A stretch of DNA of 64,000 nucleotides from Soonwooa buanensis (GTDB lineage: Bacteria; Bacteroidota; Bacteroidia; Flavobacteriales; Weeksellaceae): assembly GCF_900167905.1 (NCBI RefSeq), contig NZ_FUYZ01000006.1, positions 62,001 through 126,000 on the forward strand, read 5' to 3'. The first letter of the stretch is position 1. Every line of letters begins with the position of its first letter. This document shows positions 25,480 to 33,491 of the stretch, in pieces. Made by a program: the position numbers and the translations under genes. The notes under the pieces were generated by a model, which did no database searches, was not told the DNA's origin, and saw only the letters and a list, made by a program, of their open reading frames with translations.

Positions 25480-26364
25480 TTATTTGTTGCCAATTGTCTC
25501 CTGCACGCTACCACAGGTAAGCATTTTAGAACCATAATAAGGGTTCTTAATTACGTCTTCTTTGCTTAACCAATTTGCTCCTTTACCATTGTTGTACATA
25601 GGGCAATGCTGATAATAAACAGGTGTTTCTTGTTTTGACACTTTGGTTAATTCATACATATTTTTAGAAAGTAAGGCAAAAGTTTCTCTTTGTTTTGAAA
25701 CATCTTTAGCGGTAGAAATTTTTTCTGCATTTGCTGTTAAATCCTTCATTACTTTCATCCAAACGCTATGTTCTTCTGTTGAGAGTTTTGTCATTTCTAC
25801 AGCTTTTATCGCCTTTAGCAATTCAGCAGCTTTTATAGATGAGATAGCAGGATCGGTTTTTACCAAGGCATCTTTTACTGAAAAATAATTATCGAAAACG
25901 GATTTAAGTTGTGGAACATTTTGAATGGTTGCCGTATTTGTAACAGCCATTTCTTTAGGGTCGTGGTTTGCGTGTTCAGCCTTCATATTCATAACAGCAT
26001 CTTTGTTTGTGGCAACTGGCTTAAGCTCCCTATTATACTGGCAACAGCCTGATAATTTTGAATAAACGTCGTCTGGAGCTAAAAATTTCTCACTGTCATA
26101 ACCAGCTAAGGCAATGCGTTTCAATATTTCGTCCTGATTTGTTTTTTTACTATCATAGCTGAGTGTAGCCATTTTCGTATCCTTATTCCATTCTACAGTG
26201 GATACATTTTTTAAATTTCCTGCTTTTTCGATGTTTGCTTTACACATTTCACAGTTACCATATACTTTTACGGTTTCTGTTTTTGAATTTTTGATTTGGG
26301 CAAAAATGTTTATGGTTGATAGTAATACGGTGATTACCATCAATATTTTTGATATTGATTTCAT
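25480..26364 (-). CDS. HMA-domain plus DUF3347 protein
   Basis: A 294-aa exported protein with a signal peptide (ISKILMVITVLLSTINIFAQ). It has a heavy-metal-associated domain at ~28-95 with the metal site GNCEMCKANIE (CxxC), a short Cys-containing linker (KLSGCCQYNREL), then a DUF3347 domain (~150-290) with YYQHCPMYNNGKGANWLS and NPYYGSKMLTCGSV. It probably traps or hands over periplasmic Cu(I) to the downstream copper proteins. The HMA domain is usually cytoplasmic in bacteria, so a secreted form here points to periplasmic metal trafficking. Confidence 0.86.
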   Translation of the reverse strand: MKSISKILMVITVLLSTINIFAQIKNSKTETVKVYGNCEMCKANIEKAGNLKNVSTVEWNKDTKMATLSYDSKKTNQDEILKRIALAGYDSEKFLAPDDVYSKLSGCCQYNRELKPVATNKDAVMNMKAEHANHDPKEMAVTNTATIQNVPQLKSVFDNYFSVKDALVKTDPAISSIKAAELLKAIKAVEMTKLSTEEHSVWMKVMKDLTANAEKISTAKDVSKQRETFALLSKNMYELTKVSKQETPVYYQHCPMYNNGKGANWLSKEDVIKNPYYGSKMLTCGSVQETIGNK

Positions 26365-26456
26365 TTTGAAATTTTTAAATTATTAGGAATACAAAAATTT
26401 TACGAAAACTAATTTAGTTTTCGACAAGACATAATTATGGCTTGAAAGAAATAATT

Positions 26457-26846
26457 TTAGCCTATTTTAGGTGGTTGCCAAATGGAAGAAAAGCCTGAAG
26501 AATGGTAGGCTTGTTTGAAATGGAATTTTTGTTGTTTAATTTCAACAAACTGATTTTCGTTCTCTATATAAAACGGTATAGGTAAACTCAATGAAGATGA
26601 AAAAGTGCTACATCTACAAGAACTATGCTTACATTTTCCACTACAATCATTATGGTTTTTATCTCTTTTGCAAGATTTTGCTTTACAGCAATCCTTTATT
26701 TCTGCTTTATGGAACTGACTTTTTGAAACTGACTTTAAGTCTGTCTTTGTTGTTTTTTTTGAGCAAGCATAAGTAGTACTCGGTATAAGCAAAAAGCCCA
26801 AACAGATTAAAATTACAAAGCTAATATGTTTACTCAAAGTTTTCAA
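26457..26846 (-). CDS. Cys-rich secreted peptide ending in WQPPKI, head of the copper operon
   Basis: A 129-aa protein with a signal peptide (FVILICLGFLLIPSTTYA) and a dense Cys/Lys/His region (~45-85: CCKAKSCKRDK, CSGKCKHSSCRCS). Its C-terminus, SSIWQPPKIG, matches the DUF6660 peptide before czcA, which ends HIWQPPKI. It stands first in the minus-strand copper gene run, as the other stands first in the czc operon. It is probably a periplasmic metal-binding or signalling peptide. The family is DUF6660-like with an expanded Cys cluster; the function is unknown. Confidence 0.7.
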   Translation of the reverse strand: MKTLSKHISFVILICLGFLLIPSTTYACSKKTTKTDLKSVSKSQFHKAEIKDCCKAKSCKRDKNHNDCSGKCKHSSCRCSTFSSSLSLPIPFYIENENQFVEIKQQKFHFKQAYHSSGFSSIWQPPKIG

Positions 26847-27015
26847 CGCTACAAAATTATAAATAATTTCTATCGAAAATTATATTCGACTAATTTATTT
26901 TTTAATTATAATATTAAAGTTACGTTTGTTAGCACTATTTAGAATTGAAAATTCATCATCTAGCAATCCTAAAGGAAAAAAATAAACTAGCACCTACAAT
27001 AGCACCTTTTAAAAT

Positions 27016-27048
27016 AAAACCCTGTAAATCAATTATTTACAGAGTTTT
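27016..27048 (-). terminator. Terminator of ssrA
   Basis: CTGTAAAT-CAATT-ATTTACAG (27022-27042), extended by AAAAC/GTTTT across one mismatch, just beyond the tmRNA 3' end. On the minus strand it is followed by a T-rich tail. Confidence 0.75.
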
Positions 27049-27051
27049 AAG

Positions 27052-27448
27052 TGGAGTTGGAGGGATTCGAACCCTCGTCCAAACAAGCAATACATAAGCT
27101 TTCTACATGCTTATTTTGCTATTGGTTTTCGAACATAGGCAGAGAGCAAACACCCAACCTACATCTTATCTTCTAAGATTTTCGTGTTTTAGCCGAAGCT
27201 TCCAAAACCTTATTTCCGCATTCCTATGCCCCAGAATCCAACGTCGCAGAACAGAACATTGGTGAGACATCTTGCTTCCCTACTATCTTCGGGAAAGCGC
27301 TCAGAACCTACTAAACTTCGGATTAAGCTGCAAGAGCGAACTCTTCGTTGCCAGTTAAAATTTTGTAGCAAGGGATTAAAGAGATCGCGCTACGGTTCTC
27401 TGCATGCTTACTTACACATTGGTCTTGCTGTCGAAACCAGTCAACCCC
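27052..27448 (-). ncRNA. ssrA: Transfer-messenger RNA (tmRNA)
   Basis: A 397-nt tmRNA. The 5' end GGGGTTGACTGGTTTCGACAG pairs with the 3' end (CAACTCC plus discriminator A) in a 7-bp acceptor stem, and the T arm is GGGTTCGAATCCC. The CCA end is not encoded. The tag reading frame (27352-27323) has resume codon GGC and encodes GNEEFALAA followed by TAA, the typical ALAA-ending degradation tag. Its job is rescue of stalled ribosomes with SmpB. The 3' end of this gene abuts the accessory island to the left, as expected for an integration site. Confidence 0.96.
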
Positions 27449-27868
27449 AAGTGTGTCTACAAAGATACGAATTTTATCTAGTCTTTCTTTTCTAAATTTT
27501 AGTGTCTCTAGTTTTTAAAAACATTTTAATCAGTGTTTGTTTTTAAATAACTGATAATCAGTAGTTAATTTTATTTTGTTTAATTGTGAAAAGCATCATT
27601 GTGGATAAATCTAGTTTAGAATTTTGCTAACCTATTGCTAATCAAAGCTTGGCGAATTCTGTGGAAAACTTTTTAAAACATTAACATTAATTTTCGACTT
27701 TTCGGGGCTTTTGGATTTTCTTTTTAGACTTTCTATTTCTATTTTTGTAAGACCGATTTGTTTCAAAATCATATTTTCTAAATTCTTGAAATTGAAACAA
27801 ATAAATATTTCTAAGGAAAATAAATCACTGCTAGAAAGCATAAAACGCGAATAAAAAGTTAAAGAATT
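27449..27868. other. Intergenic region upstream of nrdB with DnaA-box-like sites
   Basis: 420 bp, AT-rich, no gene. TGTGGATAA at 27600-27608 is an exact DnaA-box consensus (reverse orientation), and TGTGGAAAA near 27660 is a one-mismatch copy. The nrdAB promoters of several bacteria are controlled by DnaA, so these may be regulatory. I see no NrdR-box pair. Confidence 0.4.
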
Positions 27869-28843
27869 ATGGGCATTTTTGATAAAAGAGTTAGTTACAA
27901 ACCATTTGAGTATCCAGAGATTTTGCAATTTGTAGAAGCGATTAACAAGTCTTTTTGGGTTCATTCTGAAGTAGATTTTACCGCAGATATCCAAGATTTC
28001 CATTCTCAATTGGCGCCACATGAAAAAATTGCGGTTAAACATGCGCTTTTAGCAATTGCTCAAATCGAAGTTTCGGTTAAAACTTTTTGGGGAAATCTTT
28101 ACAACCATTTACCGAAGCCAGAATTTAATGGTTTGGGAGCAACTTTTGCGGAGTGTGAATTCCGTCACTCGGAAGCTTATTCTAGATTGTTGGAAGTTCT
28201 TGGTTATAACGAAGAGTTTAACAGTGTTGTAGAAATTCCTGCGGTTAAGAAAAGAATTGACTTTTTGTCAAATGTTCTTAAACATGCTAATTCTACAACG
28301 CCGAAAGAATATGTTTCTTCTTTATTATTGTTTTCGATTTTAATTGAAAACGTGTCTTTGTTCTCTCAGTTTGCGATTATTTTGTCGTTTACAAGATTCA
28401 AAGGATTCATGAAGAATGTATCTAACATTATTGCTTGGACTTCTGTTGATGAGCAAATCCACGCTAATGCTGGTATTTATTTAATCAACAAAATCAGAGA
28501 AGAGCAACCTAATCTTTTGACGGATTCTGACATCGAAGACATTTATACTTTGGTTGATGAATCTATCGCGTTAGAAGCAGAAATTCTTGATTGGATTTTC
28601 GAACAAGGCGAATTGGATAACTTTTCAAAAGAAGATCTTCTTAACTTTATGAAATACCGTGTTGACGATTCTCTTAAAAAAATCGGTATGAAAACACGTT
28701 ATGATGTTTCTCCAGAGCAATACAGACCAATGGTTTGGTTCGAGGAGGAAGTATTCGCAAACTCTATGGACGATTTCTTTGCAAAAAGACCTGTAGATTA
28801 TACTAAGCATGACAAGTCGATTACTGCAAACGATTTGTTTTAA
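27869..28843 (+). CDS. nrdB: Ribonucleotide reductase, class I small (radical) subunit
   Basis: A 324-aa ferritin-like protein that generates the radical for dNTP synthesis. Metal ligands visible are E67 (QIEVSVKTFW), E97 and H100 (ECEFRHSEAY), then the second helix pair (LLFSILIENVSLFSQF and SVDEQIHANAG). Tyr104 sits at the position of the radical Tyr of E. coli NrdB (E-x-x-H-x-x-x-Y). Whether the cofactor is Fe2, Mn2 or MnFe cannot be told by eye. There is no N-terminal ATP-cone. nrdA follows after 41 bp. Confidence 0.95.
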   Translation: MGIFDKRVSYKPFEYPEILQFVEAINKSFWVHSEVDFTADIQDFHSQLAPHEKIAVKHALLAIAQIEVSVKTFWGNLYNHLPKPEFNGLGATFAECEFRHSEAYSRLLEVLGYNEEFNSVVEIPAVKKRIDFLSNVLKHANSTTPKEYVSSLLLFSILIENVSLFSQFAIILSFTRFKGFMKNVSNIIAWTSVDEQIHANAGIYLINKIREEQPNLLTDSDIEDIYTLVDESIALEAEILDWIFEQGELDNFSKEDLLNFMKYRVDDSLKKIGMKTRYDVSPEQYRPMVWFEEEVFANSMDDFFAKRPVDYTKHDKSITANDLF

Positions 28844-28884
28844 TTTAAATTAACGTCACTTTGGTGATTCTCAATATATAACGT

Positions 28885-30543
28885 ATGATGGACGAAAATA
28901 TCGATATCTGGTGGCTCAACGAAGAGTCCGAGCAAATGCTTAACAGAGGTTATCTTCTAAAAGGTGAAACTGTAGACGGCGCAATTGATCGTATTACAAC
29001 TGCTGCGGCAAAAAGACTTTTCAAACCAGAATTACAACCAGCTTTCAAAGAGATGATTGTAAAAGGTTGGATTAGTTTTTCTTCGCCAGTTTGGGCAAAT
29101 ATGGGAACACAAAGAGGATTGCCGATTTCGTGTTTTAATGTTCATATTCCAGATAGTATCGAAGGAATTACGCACAAAATGGGTGAAGTCATTATGCAAA
29201 CCAAAATTGGTGGTGGTACATCGGGTTATTTTGGAGAATTGCGTAATCGTGGTACTGCTGTTACAGACAACGGAAAATCTTCGGGTGCGGTTTCGTTCAT
29301 GAAACTGTTTGACACCGCGATGGATGTTGTATCACAAGGTGGTGTGAGACGTGGTGCTTTTGCTGCTTATCTAGACATCGACCACGGAGATATTGAAGAG
29401 TTTTTATCAATCAAAGATATCGGAAGTCCTATCCAAAACTTGTTTACAGGTGTTTGCGTTCCAGATTATTGGATGCAAGACATGGTAGATGGTGATATGG
29501 AAAAACGTAAAATCTGGGCGCGCGTGCTAGAAAGCCGCCAACAAAAAGGTTTACCATATATTTTCTTTACGGATAATGTTAACAGAAATAAACCTCAAGT
29601 TTACAAAGATGCGGGATTAATGGTTAATGCAAGTAATCTTTGTTCGGAGATTATGTTGCCATCGACAACCAACGAGTCGTTTATCTGTTGTCTTTCTTCA
29701 ATGAACCTTGAGTTGTTCGACGAGTGGAAAGATACCAACGCTGTTAAATTGGCGATTTATTTCCTAGACGCTGTATTGTCGGAGTTTATCGAAAAAACTG
29801 AAGGCAACTATTATTTGACTTCAGCACGTAATTTCGCAATGCGTCACCGAGCTTTAGGTTTGGGTGTTTTGGGTTACCATTCTTATTTACAAAAGAATAT
29901 GATTCCGTTTGAAAGTTTCGAAGCGACACAATTTAACGCAAGAGCTTTCAGACATATTAAAGAGCAGGCAGAGCAAGCTTCTAGAGAGTTGGCTAACATC
30001 TATGGTGAACCAGAAATGTTAAAAGGTTACGGACTTCGTAATACAACTTTGATGGCGATTGCACCGACAACTTCTAGTTCTGCAATTTTGGGGCAAACTT
30101 CGCCAGGTATTGAGCCTTTCGCTTCTAACTATTACAAAGCTGGTTTGGCAAAAGGAAACTTTATGCGTAAGAATAAATATCTTGCTAAACTATTAGAAGA
30201 AAAGGGTCTTGATAACGAAGAAACTTGGAGAAATGTGATGTTAAATCACGGTTCTGTGCAACATCTTGATGGTTTGACGGATGATGAAAAAGCAGTTTTC
30301 AAAACATTTAGAGAGATTTCTCCAATGGAAATTGTATCACAAGCTGCTCAAAGACAACAATATATCGATCAAGCGCAGTCACTTAACTTACAGATTCCGT
30401 CTACAATGCCGGTTAAAGATGTTAATTATGTGATGATTGAAGCTTGGAAAAAAGGCGTAAAAACCCTATATTACCAAAGAAGTTCGTCGGTGTCAAAAGA
30501 ATTGATGGTGAACTTTGTAAGTTGTTCTTCTTGTGAAGCATAA
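28885..30543 (+). CDS. nrdA: Ribonucleotide reductase, class I large (catalytic) subunit
   Basis: A 552-aa catalytic subunit that reduces ribonucleotides using active-site cysteines. Visible are PISCFNVHIPDS, the NASNLCSEIMLPS loop with the thiyl-radical Cys, the P-TTSSSAILGQ-type phosphate loop (MAIAPTTSSSAILGQTSPG) and the C-terminal CSSCEA redox pair that takes electrons from thioredoxin. The allosteric ATP-cone at the N-terminus is missing, and the protein is ~200 residues shorter than E. coli NrdA, as usual for flavobacterial enzymes. Overall activity control must lie elsewhere or be absent. A strong terminator follows. Confidence 0.95.
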   Translation: MMDENIDIWWLNEESEQMLNRGYLLKGETVDGAIDRITTAAAKRLFKPELQPAFKEMIVKGWISFSSPVWANMGTQRGLPISCFNVHIPDSIEGITHKMGEVIMQTKIGGGTSGYFGELRNRGTAVTDNGKSSGAVSFMKLFDTAMDVVSQGGVRRGAFAAYLDIDHGDIEEFLSIKDIGSPIQNLFTGVCVPDYWMQDMVDGDMEKRKIWARVLESRQQKGLPYIFFTDNVNRNKPQVYKDAGLMVNASNLCSEIMLPSTTNESFICCLSSMNLELFDEWKDTNAVKLAIYFLDAVLSEFIEKTEGNYYLTSARNFAMRHRALGLGVLGYHSYLQKNMIPFESFEATQFNARAFRHIKEQAEQASRELANIYGEPEMLKGYGLRNTTLMAIAPTTSSSAILGQTSPGIEPFASNYYKAGLAKGNFMRKNKYLAKLLEEKGLDNEETWRNVMLNHGSVQHLDGLTDDEKAVFKTFREISPMEIVSQAAQRQQYIDQAQSLNLQIPSTMPVKDVNYVMIEAWKKGVKTLYYQRSSSVSKELMVNFVSCSSCEA

Positions 30544-30571
30544 CAAAATGACTTTATAATAATTGATACTT

Positions 30572-30604
30572 AAAAAGACCGTAGATTTTCTGCGGTCTTT
30601 TTTT
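30572..30604 (+). terminator. Terminator of nrdBA
   Basis: AAAAAGACCGTAG / CTGCGGTCTTTTT hairpin (one G-T pair) with an ATTTT loop, ending in a T8 run. Confidence 0.85.
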
Positions 30605-30673
30605 GGATTAAACATTTACAAAAGATGTCAGTTTTTTTCTAACTTTAAACTTTGAATTAAAAATTTAATCACA

Positions 30674-31567
30674 ATGAAATTCGGACAAGTTGAAGATCCT
30701 TCAAAAATAGATTTTACGCTACCTCAAGATAATTCGCATACGAAGACTATTTTAAAACTAAATAAAAAAGGCTTGCAAGATATATCAATTGGTTGTGCAA
30801 AATGGAATAAAACCGACCTTAAAGGCTTTTATCCAAAAGGTACAAAAGATGAATTGAGTTATTATGCGACGCAATTTAATTCCATTGAGTTGAATGCAAC
30901 GTTTTACGGGATGCCTTCTCCTGATCAGGTTTTAACTTGGAAAGATAAAACGCCCGATGATTTTAAATTTTTTCCTAAAATTACCAATACGGTTTCGCAT
31001 TTTCGAAGATTATTAAATATTGATGATGTTGTGACACAATTTGCAACTTCGGTTCTTAATTTCGGAGATAAATTAGGAATGGTTTTCTTACAGTTACACG
31101 ATAATTTTAAGCCTAAAGATTATGAACGTTTAGAAAAGTTTATCCAAAATTGGCCAAAAGAAGTGCCTTTAGCAGTCGAACTTCGTAACACCGAATGGTT
31201 TGTAGATGAAGAGGTTTTTGATAAAACTTGTAAATTGTTTGAAGATAATAATGTGACTAATATTATTGTTGATACTGCTGGACGTCGTGATATGTTACAC
31301 ATGCGATTGACGACGCCAACAGCTTTTATTAGATATGTTGGTGCTAATGCTGAGAACGATTATCAAAGATTGGATGATTGGTTGGATCGATTGACAACTT
31401 GGAAGGAAGAAGGTTTAGAAAACTTGTATTTCTTCGTTCATCAAAACATTGAAAAAGCATCGCCACTTTTGTCTGCACATTTTATTAAAAAACTAAATGA
31501 AGCTTGGGGAAAAGAAATTCATATTCCACAAATGGGAAGTGATCCATCCAGATTGACATTGTTTTAA
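30674..31567 (+). CDS. DUF72 domain-containing protein
   Basis: A 297-aa protein of the DUF72/YecE family, predicted TIM-barrel. Signatures are IGCAKWNKTDLKGFYP at ~35-50, FNSIELNATFYGMPS, and AVELRNTEWF near 175. The reaction is unknown in this family; a link to nucleic-acid or Fe-S metabolism has been proposed but is not proven. It is a single gene bounded by terminators on both sides and convergent with the HtrA gene. Confidence 0.9.
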   Translation: MKFGQVEDPSKIDFTLPQDNSHTKTILKLNKKGLQDISIGCAKWNKTDLKGFYPKGTKDELSYYATQFNSIELNATFYGMPSPDQVLTWKDKTPDDFKFFPKITNTVSHFRRLLNIDDVVTQFATSVLNFGDKLGMVFLQLHDNFKPKDYERLEKFIQNWPKEVPLAVELRNTEWFVDEEVFDKTCKLFEDNNVTNIIVDTAGRRDMLHMRLTTPTAFIRYVGANAENDYQRLDDWLDRLTTWKEEGLENLYFFVHQNIEKASPLLSAHFIKKLNEAWGKEIHIPQMGSDPSRLTLF

Positions 31568-31572
31568 AACTA

Positions 31573-31602
31573 AAAAAGCAGCTCTTATTCGAGCTGCTTT
31601 TC
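31573..31602. terminator. Bidirectional terminator between the DUF72 gene and htrA
   Basis: AAAAGCAGCTC-TTATTC-GAGCTGCTTTT, a perfect 11-bp stem between two convergent genes, with A and T tracts on both sides. Confidence 0.88.
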
Positions 31603-31622
31603 TTTTGAATTTTGTTTATTGA

Positions 31623-33146
31623 TTAAGGCATTTTAAAACCTCTAGTTGTCATTCTTCCGTATTCGTCAACGTATTTAACTTGTACATTTCCCGAATATCC
31701 ATCAAGGATTTTTTCAACATCTTTTTGGCTGTTAACAGGTTTACCATTAACTTCGATAATGATGTAGTTGTCAACGATTCCGATTTTGTCCATTTCGCCA
31801 CCTTCGGTCACATTTCTAGCAATAACGCCGCTGTTAAGTCCATAGTTTGTTTTAATTCTATCACTTAATGGCTCGAACTCACTACCGATTTTTTCAGTAA
31901 CCGTTAAGTCAGCTTTACTTCTTGCAGATGTATTACCTTTTTGATCTTTAAGCGTTACGTTAGCTGTATTTGTTTTTCCGTTTCTGGTATAAGTCACCAA
32001 AACTCTGTCACCAGGCCTTTTGCTACCAATCACGAAAGATAAATCTGCGTAGCTATTGATGTCTGTGTTATCAATTTTAGTGATGACATCTCCGATTCTT
32101 ATTCCTGCATCACCAGCGCCACTATTATCGCTAACTTCTCGCACATAAACGCCATTTCCAGTTTTTAAATTGGCTTTTTTCTCTTGGTTGTAAGCCATCA
32201 CTTGGTTGTCGTTTGATAGGTCAAGTGTTCCAACACCTAAGAAACCTCTTTGTACCAAACCAAACTTCTTAATGTCCTCAACAATTTTTCTTGCTAAGTT
32301 AGAAGGAACTGCAAAACCATAACCTTCATAATATCCAGTGTTTGAAGAGATAGCTGTATTAATACCAATAAGGTCGCCACTTACGTTAACCAAAGCGCCA
32401 CCACTGTTACCTGGATTAATCGCAGCATCCGTTTGGATAAAGCTTTCAATTGGTGTTCTAGATTGTTGACTTAAAAGGTCGATGCTTCTTCCTTTAGCAG
32501 AGATAATACCCGCTGTAACTGTAGAATTAAGACCTAAGGGGTTACCAACTGCCAAAACCCATTGTCCAACTTCAACCGCATCTGAGTTTGCGAAATTAAG
32601 ATAAGGAAGACCTTTTTCTTCAATTTTTAAAAGCGCGATATCTGTATTTGGATCGGTACCAACTAGATTAGCGATGTAAGTTTTTTTATTACTAAGTACA
32701 ACTTCTAGTTTGCTAGCTCCTGCTACTACGTGATTGTTAGAAATGATGTAACCATCAGGAGAGATAATTACGCCAGAACCTAAACCAGAAGGCATATTTT
32801 TAGGTGGTTGTTGACGTTGCTGCGGTTGTTGTCTTCCTCCTCCAAAAGGATTCCCGAAGAAGAAATCAAACAAGTCGCTATCTGGCGCTCTTTGCGCAGA
32901 TCTATCAGAATAATTTTTTATGGTAACAACTGCGGGAACAGTCATCTTAGAAGCTTTTACAAAGTCATCCCCGACTGCGCCAGTATTAAGACCAGCAAAG
33001 CTTGCATTGTTACTCGATTTTGTAAAGTATGAAAAATCTTCACCAGAATTATGTGGATCAAAATATTTAATAGCTCCAAAAGTAGTTGCGCCTGATAAAA
33101 CCCCAACTACAGCCAACGGCATTAGTTTTTTAAATGTATTCTTCAT
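31623..33146 (-). CDS. degP: Do/HtrA-family periplasmic serine protease
   Basis: A 507-aa trypsin-like protease with catalytic triad H139 (SNNHVVAG), D169 (PNTDIALLKI) and S248 (NPGNSGGAL), preceded by a flexible Pro/Gln-rich loop (~100-118) as in DegP's LA loop. Two PDZ domains follow (~295-390 and ~415-505). The N-terminus is a membrane anchor or signal (LMPLAVVGVLSGATTFGA). It degrades or refolds damaged envelope proteins. It is a monocistronic gene with a TAnnTTTG promoter element about 40 bp upstream. Confidence 0.94.
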   Translation of the reverse strand: MKNTFKKLMPLAVVGVLSGATTFGAIKYFDPHNSGEDFSYFTKSSNNASFAGLNTGAVGDDFVKASKMTVPAVVTIKNYSDRSAQRAPDSDLFDFFFGNPFGGGRQQPQQRQQPPKNMPSGLGSGVIISPDGYIISNNHVVAGASKLEVVLSNKKTYIANLVGTDPNTDIALLKIEEKGLPYLNFANSDAVEVGQWVLAVGNPLGLNSTVTAGIISAKGRSIDLLSQQSRTPIESFIQTDAAINPGNSGGALVNVSGDLIGINTAISSNTGYYEGYGFAVPSNLARKIVEDIKKFGLVQRGFLGVGTLDLSNDNQVMAYNQEKKANLKTGNGVYVREVSDNSGAGDAGIRIGDVITKIDNTDINSYADLSFVIGSKRPGDRVLVTYTRNGKTNTANVTLKDQKGNTSARSKADLTVTEKIGSEFEPLSDRIKTNYGLNSGVIARNVTEGGEMDKIGIVDNYIIIEVNGKPVNSQKDVEKILDGYSGNVQVKYVDEYGRMTTRGFKMP

Positions 33147-33183
33147 TTTATATTTCCTTTAGTTTTTGATTTTAATCTTTAAA

Positions 33184-33191
33184 CAAATTTA
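33184..33191 (-). promoter_or_regulatory. -7 promoter element of the htrA gene
   Basis: TAAATTTG on the minus strand fits TAnnTTTG. The transcript would start near 33177, leaving a leader of about 30 nt. No clear TTG is found at -33. Confidence 0.4.
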
Positions 33192-33461
33192 ATGCTAAAT
33201 AAGTATAAACTAAAAACTTAGTGTTACAGATTTAACGAAGTTTAACCATTATTAAATATAAATTAATAAATATTTTTAGATTTTAAGAGTTTTTTAGCGG
33301 TTTTAAAGGCTTTTTAAGACTTGAAACACGGTTTTTATTTTTGTTAAATGTGAAAATTTGTCAATGATTTTTTAAAAGCTGACAAAACTTCTCATAGAGG
33401 ATATAATTTTATGTTAATAAAACTATCAATTGGCTTTAATTTTAAACAAGAATAAATTAAT
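33192..33461. other. Divergent promoter region between htrA and the U32 peptidase gene
   Basis: AT-rich with no gene, RNA or strong repeat visible. It holds the upstream parts of both promoters. Confidence 0.4.
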
Positions 33462-33469
33462 TACCTTTG
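33462..33469 (+). promoter_or_regulatory. -7 promoter element of the U32 peptidase gene
   Basis: TACCTTTG fits TAnnTTTG and lies 22 bp before the ATG at 33492. The -33 box is not clear. Confidence 0.45.
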
Positions 33470-33491
33470 CAAAAAATTTAGTTATAATAAA

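Noticed and set aside
27226-27495. An 89-codon + strand frame near nrdB
   Set aside because: It lies on the antisense strand of the tmRNA gene and is a by-product of that RNA's sequence.
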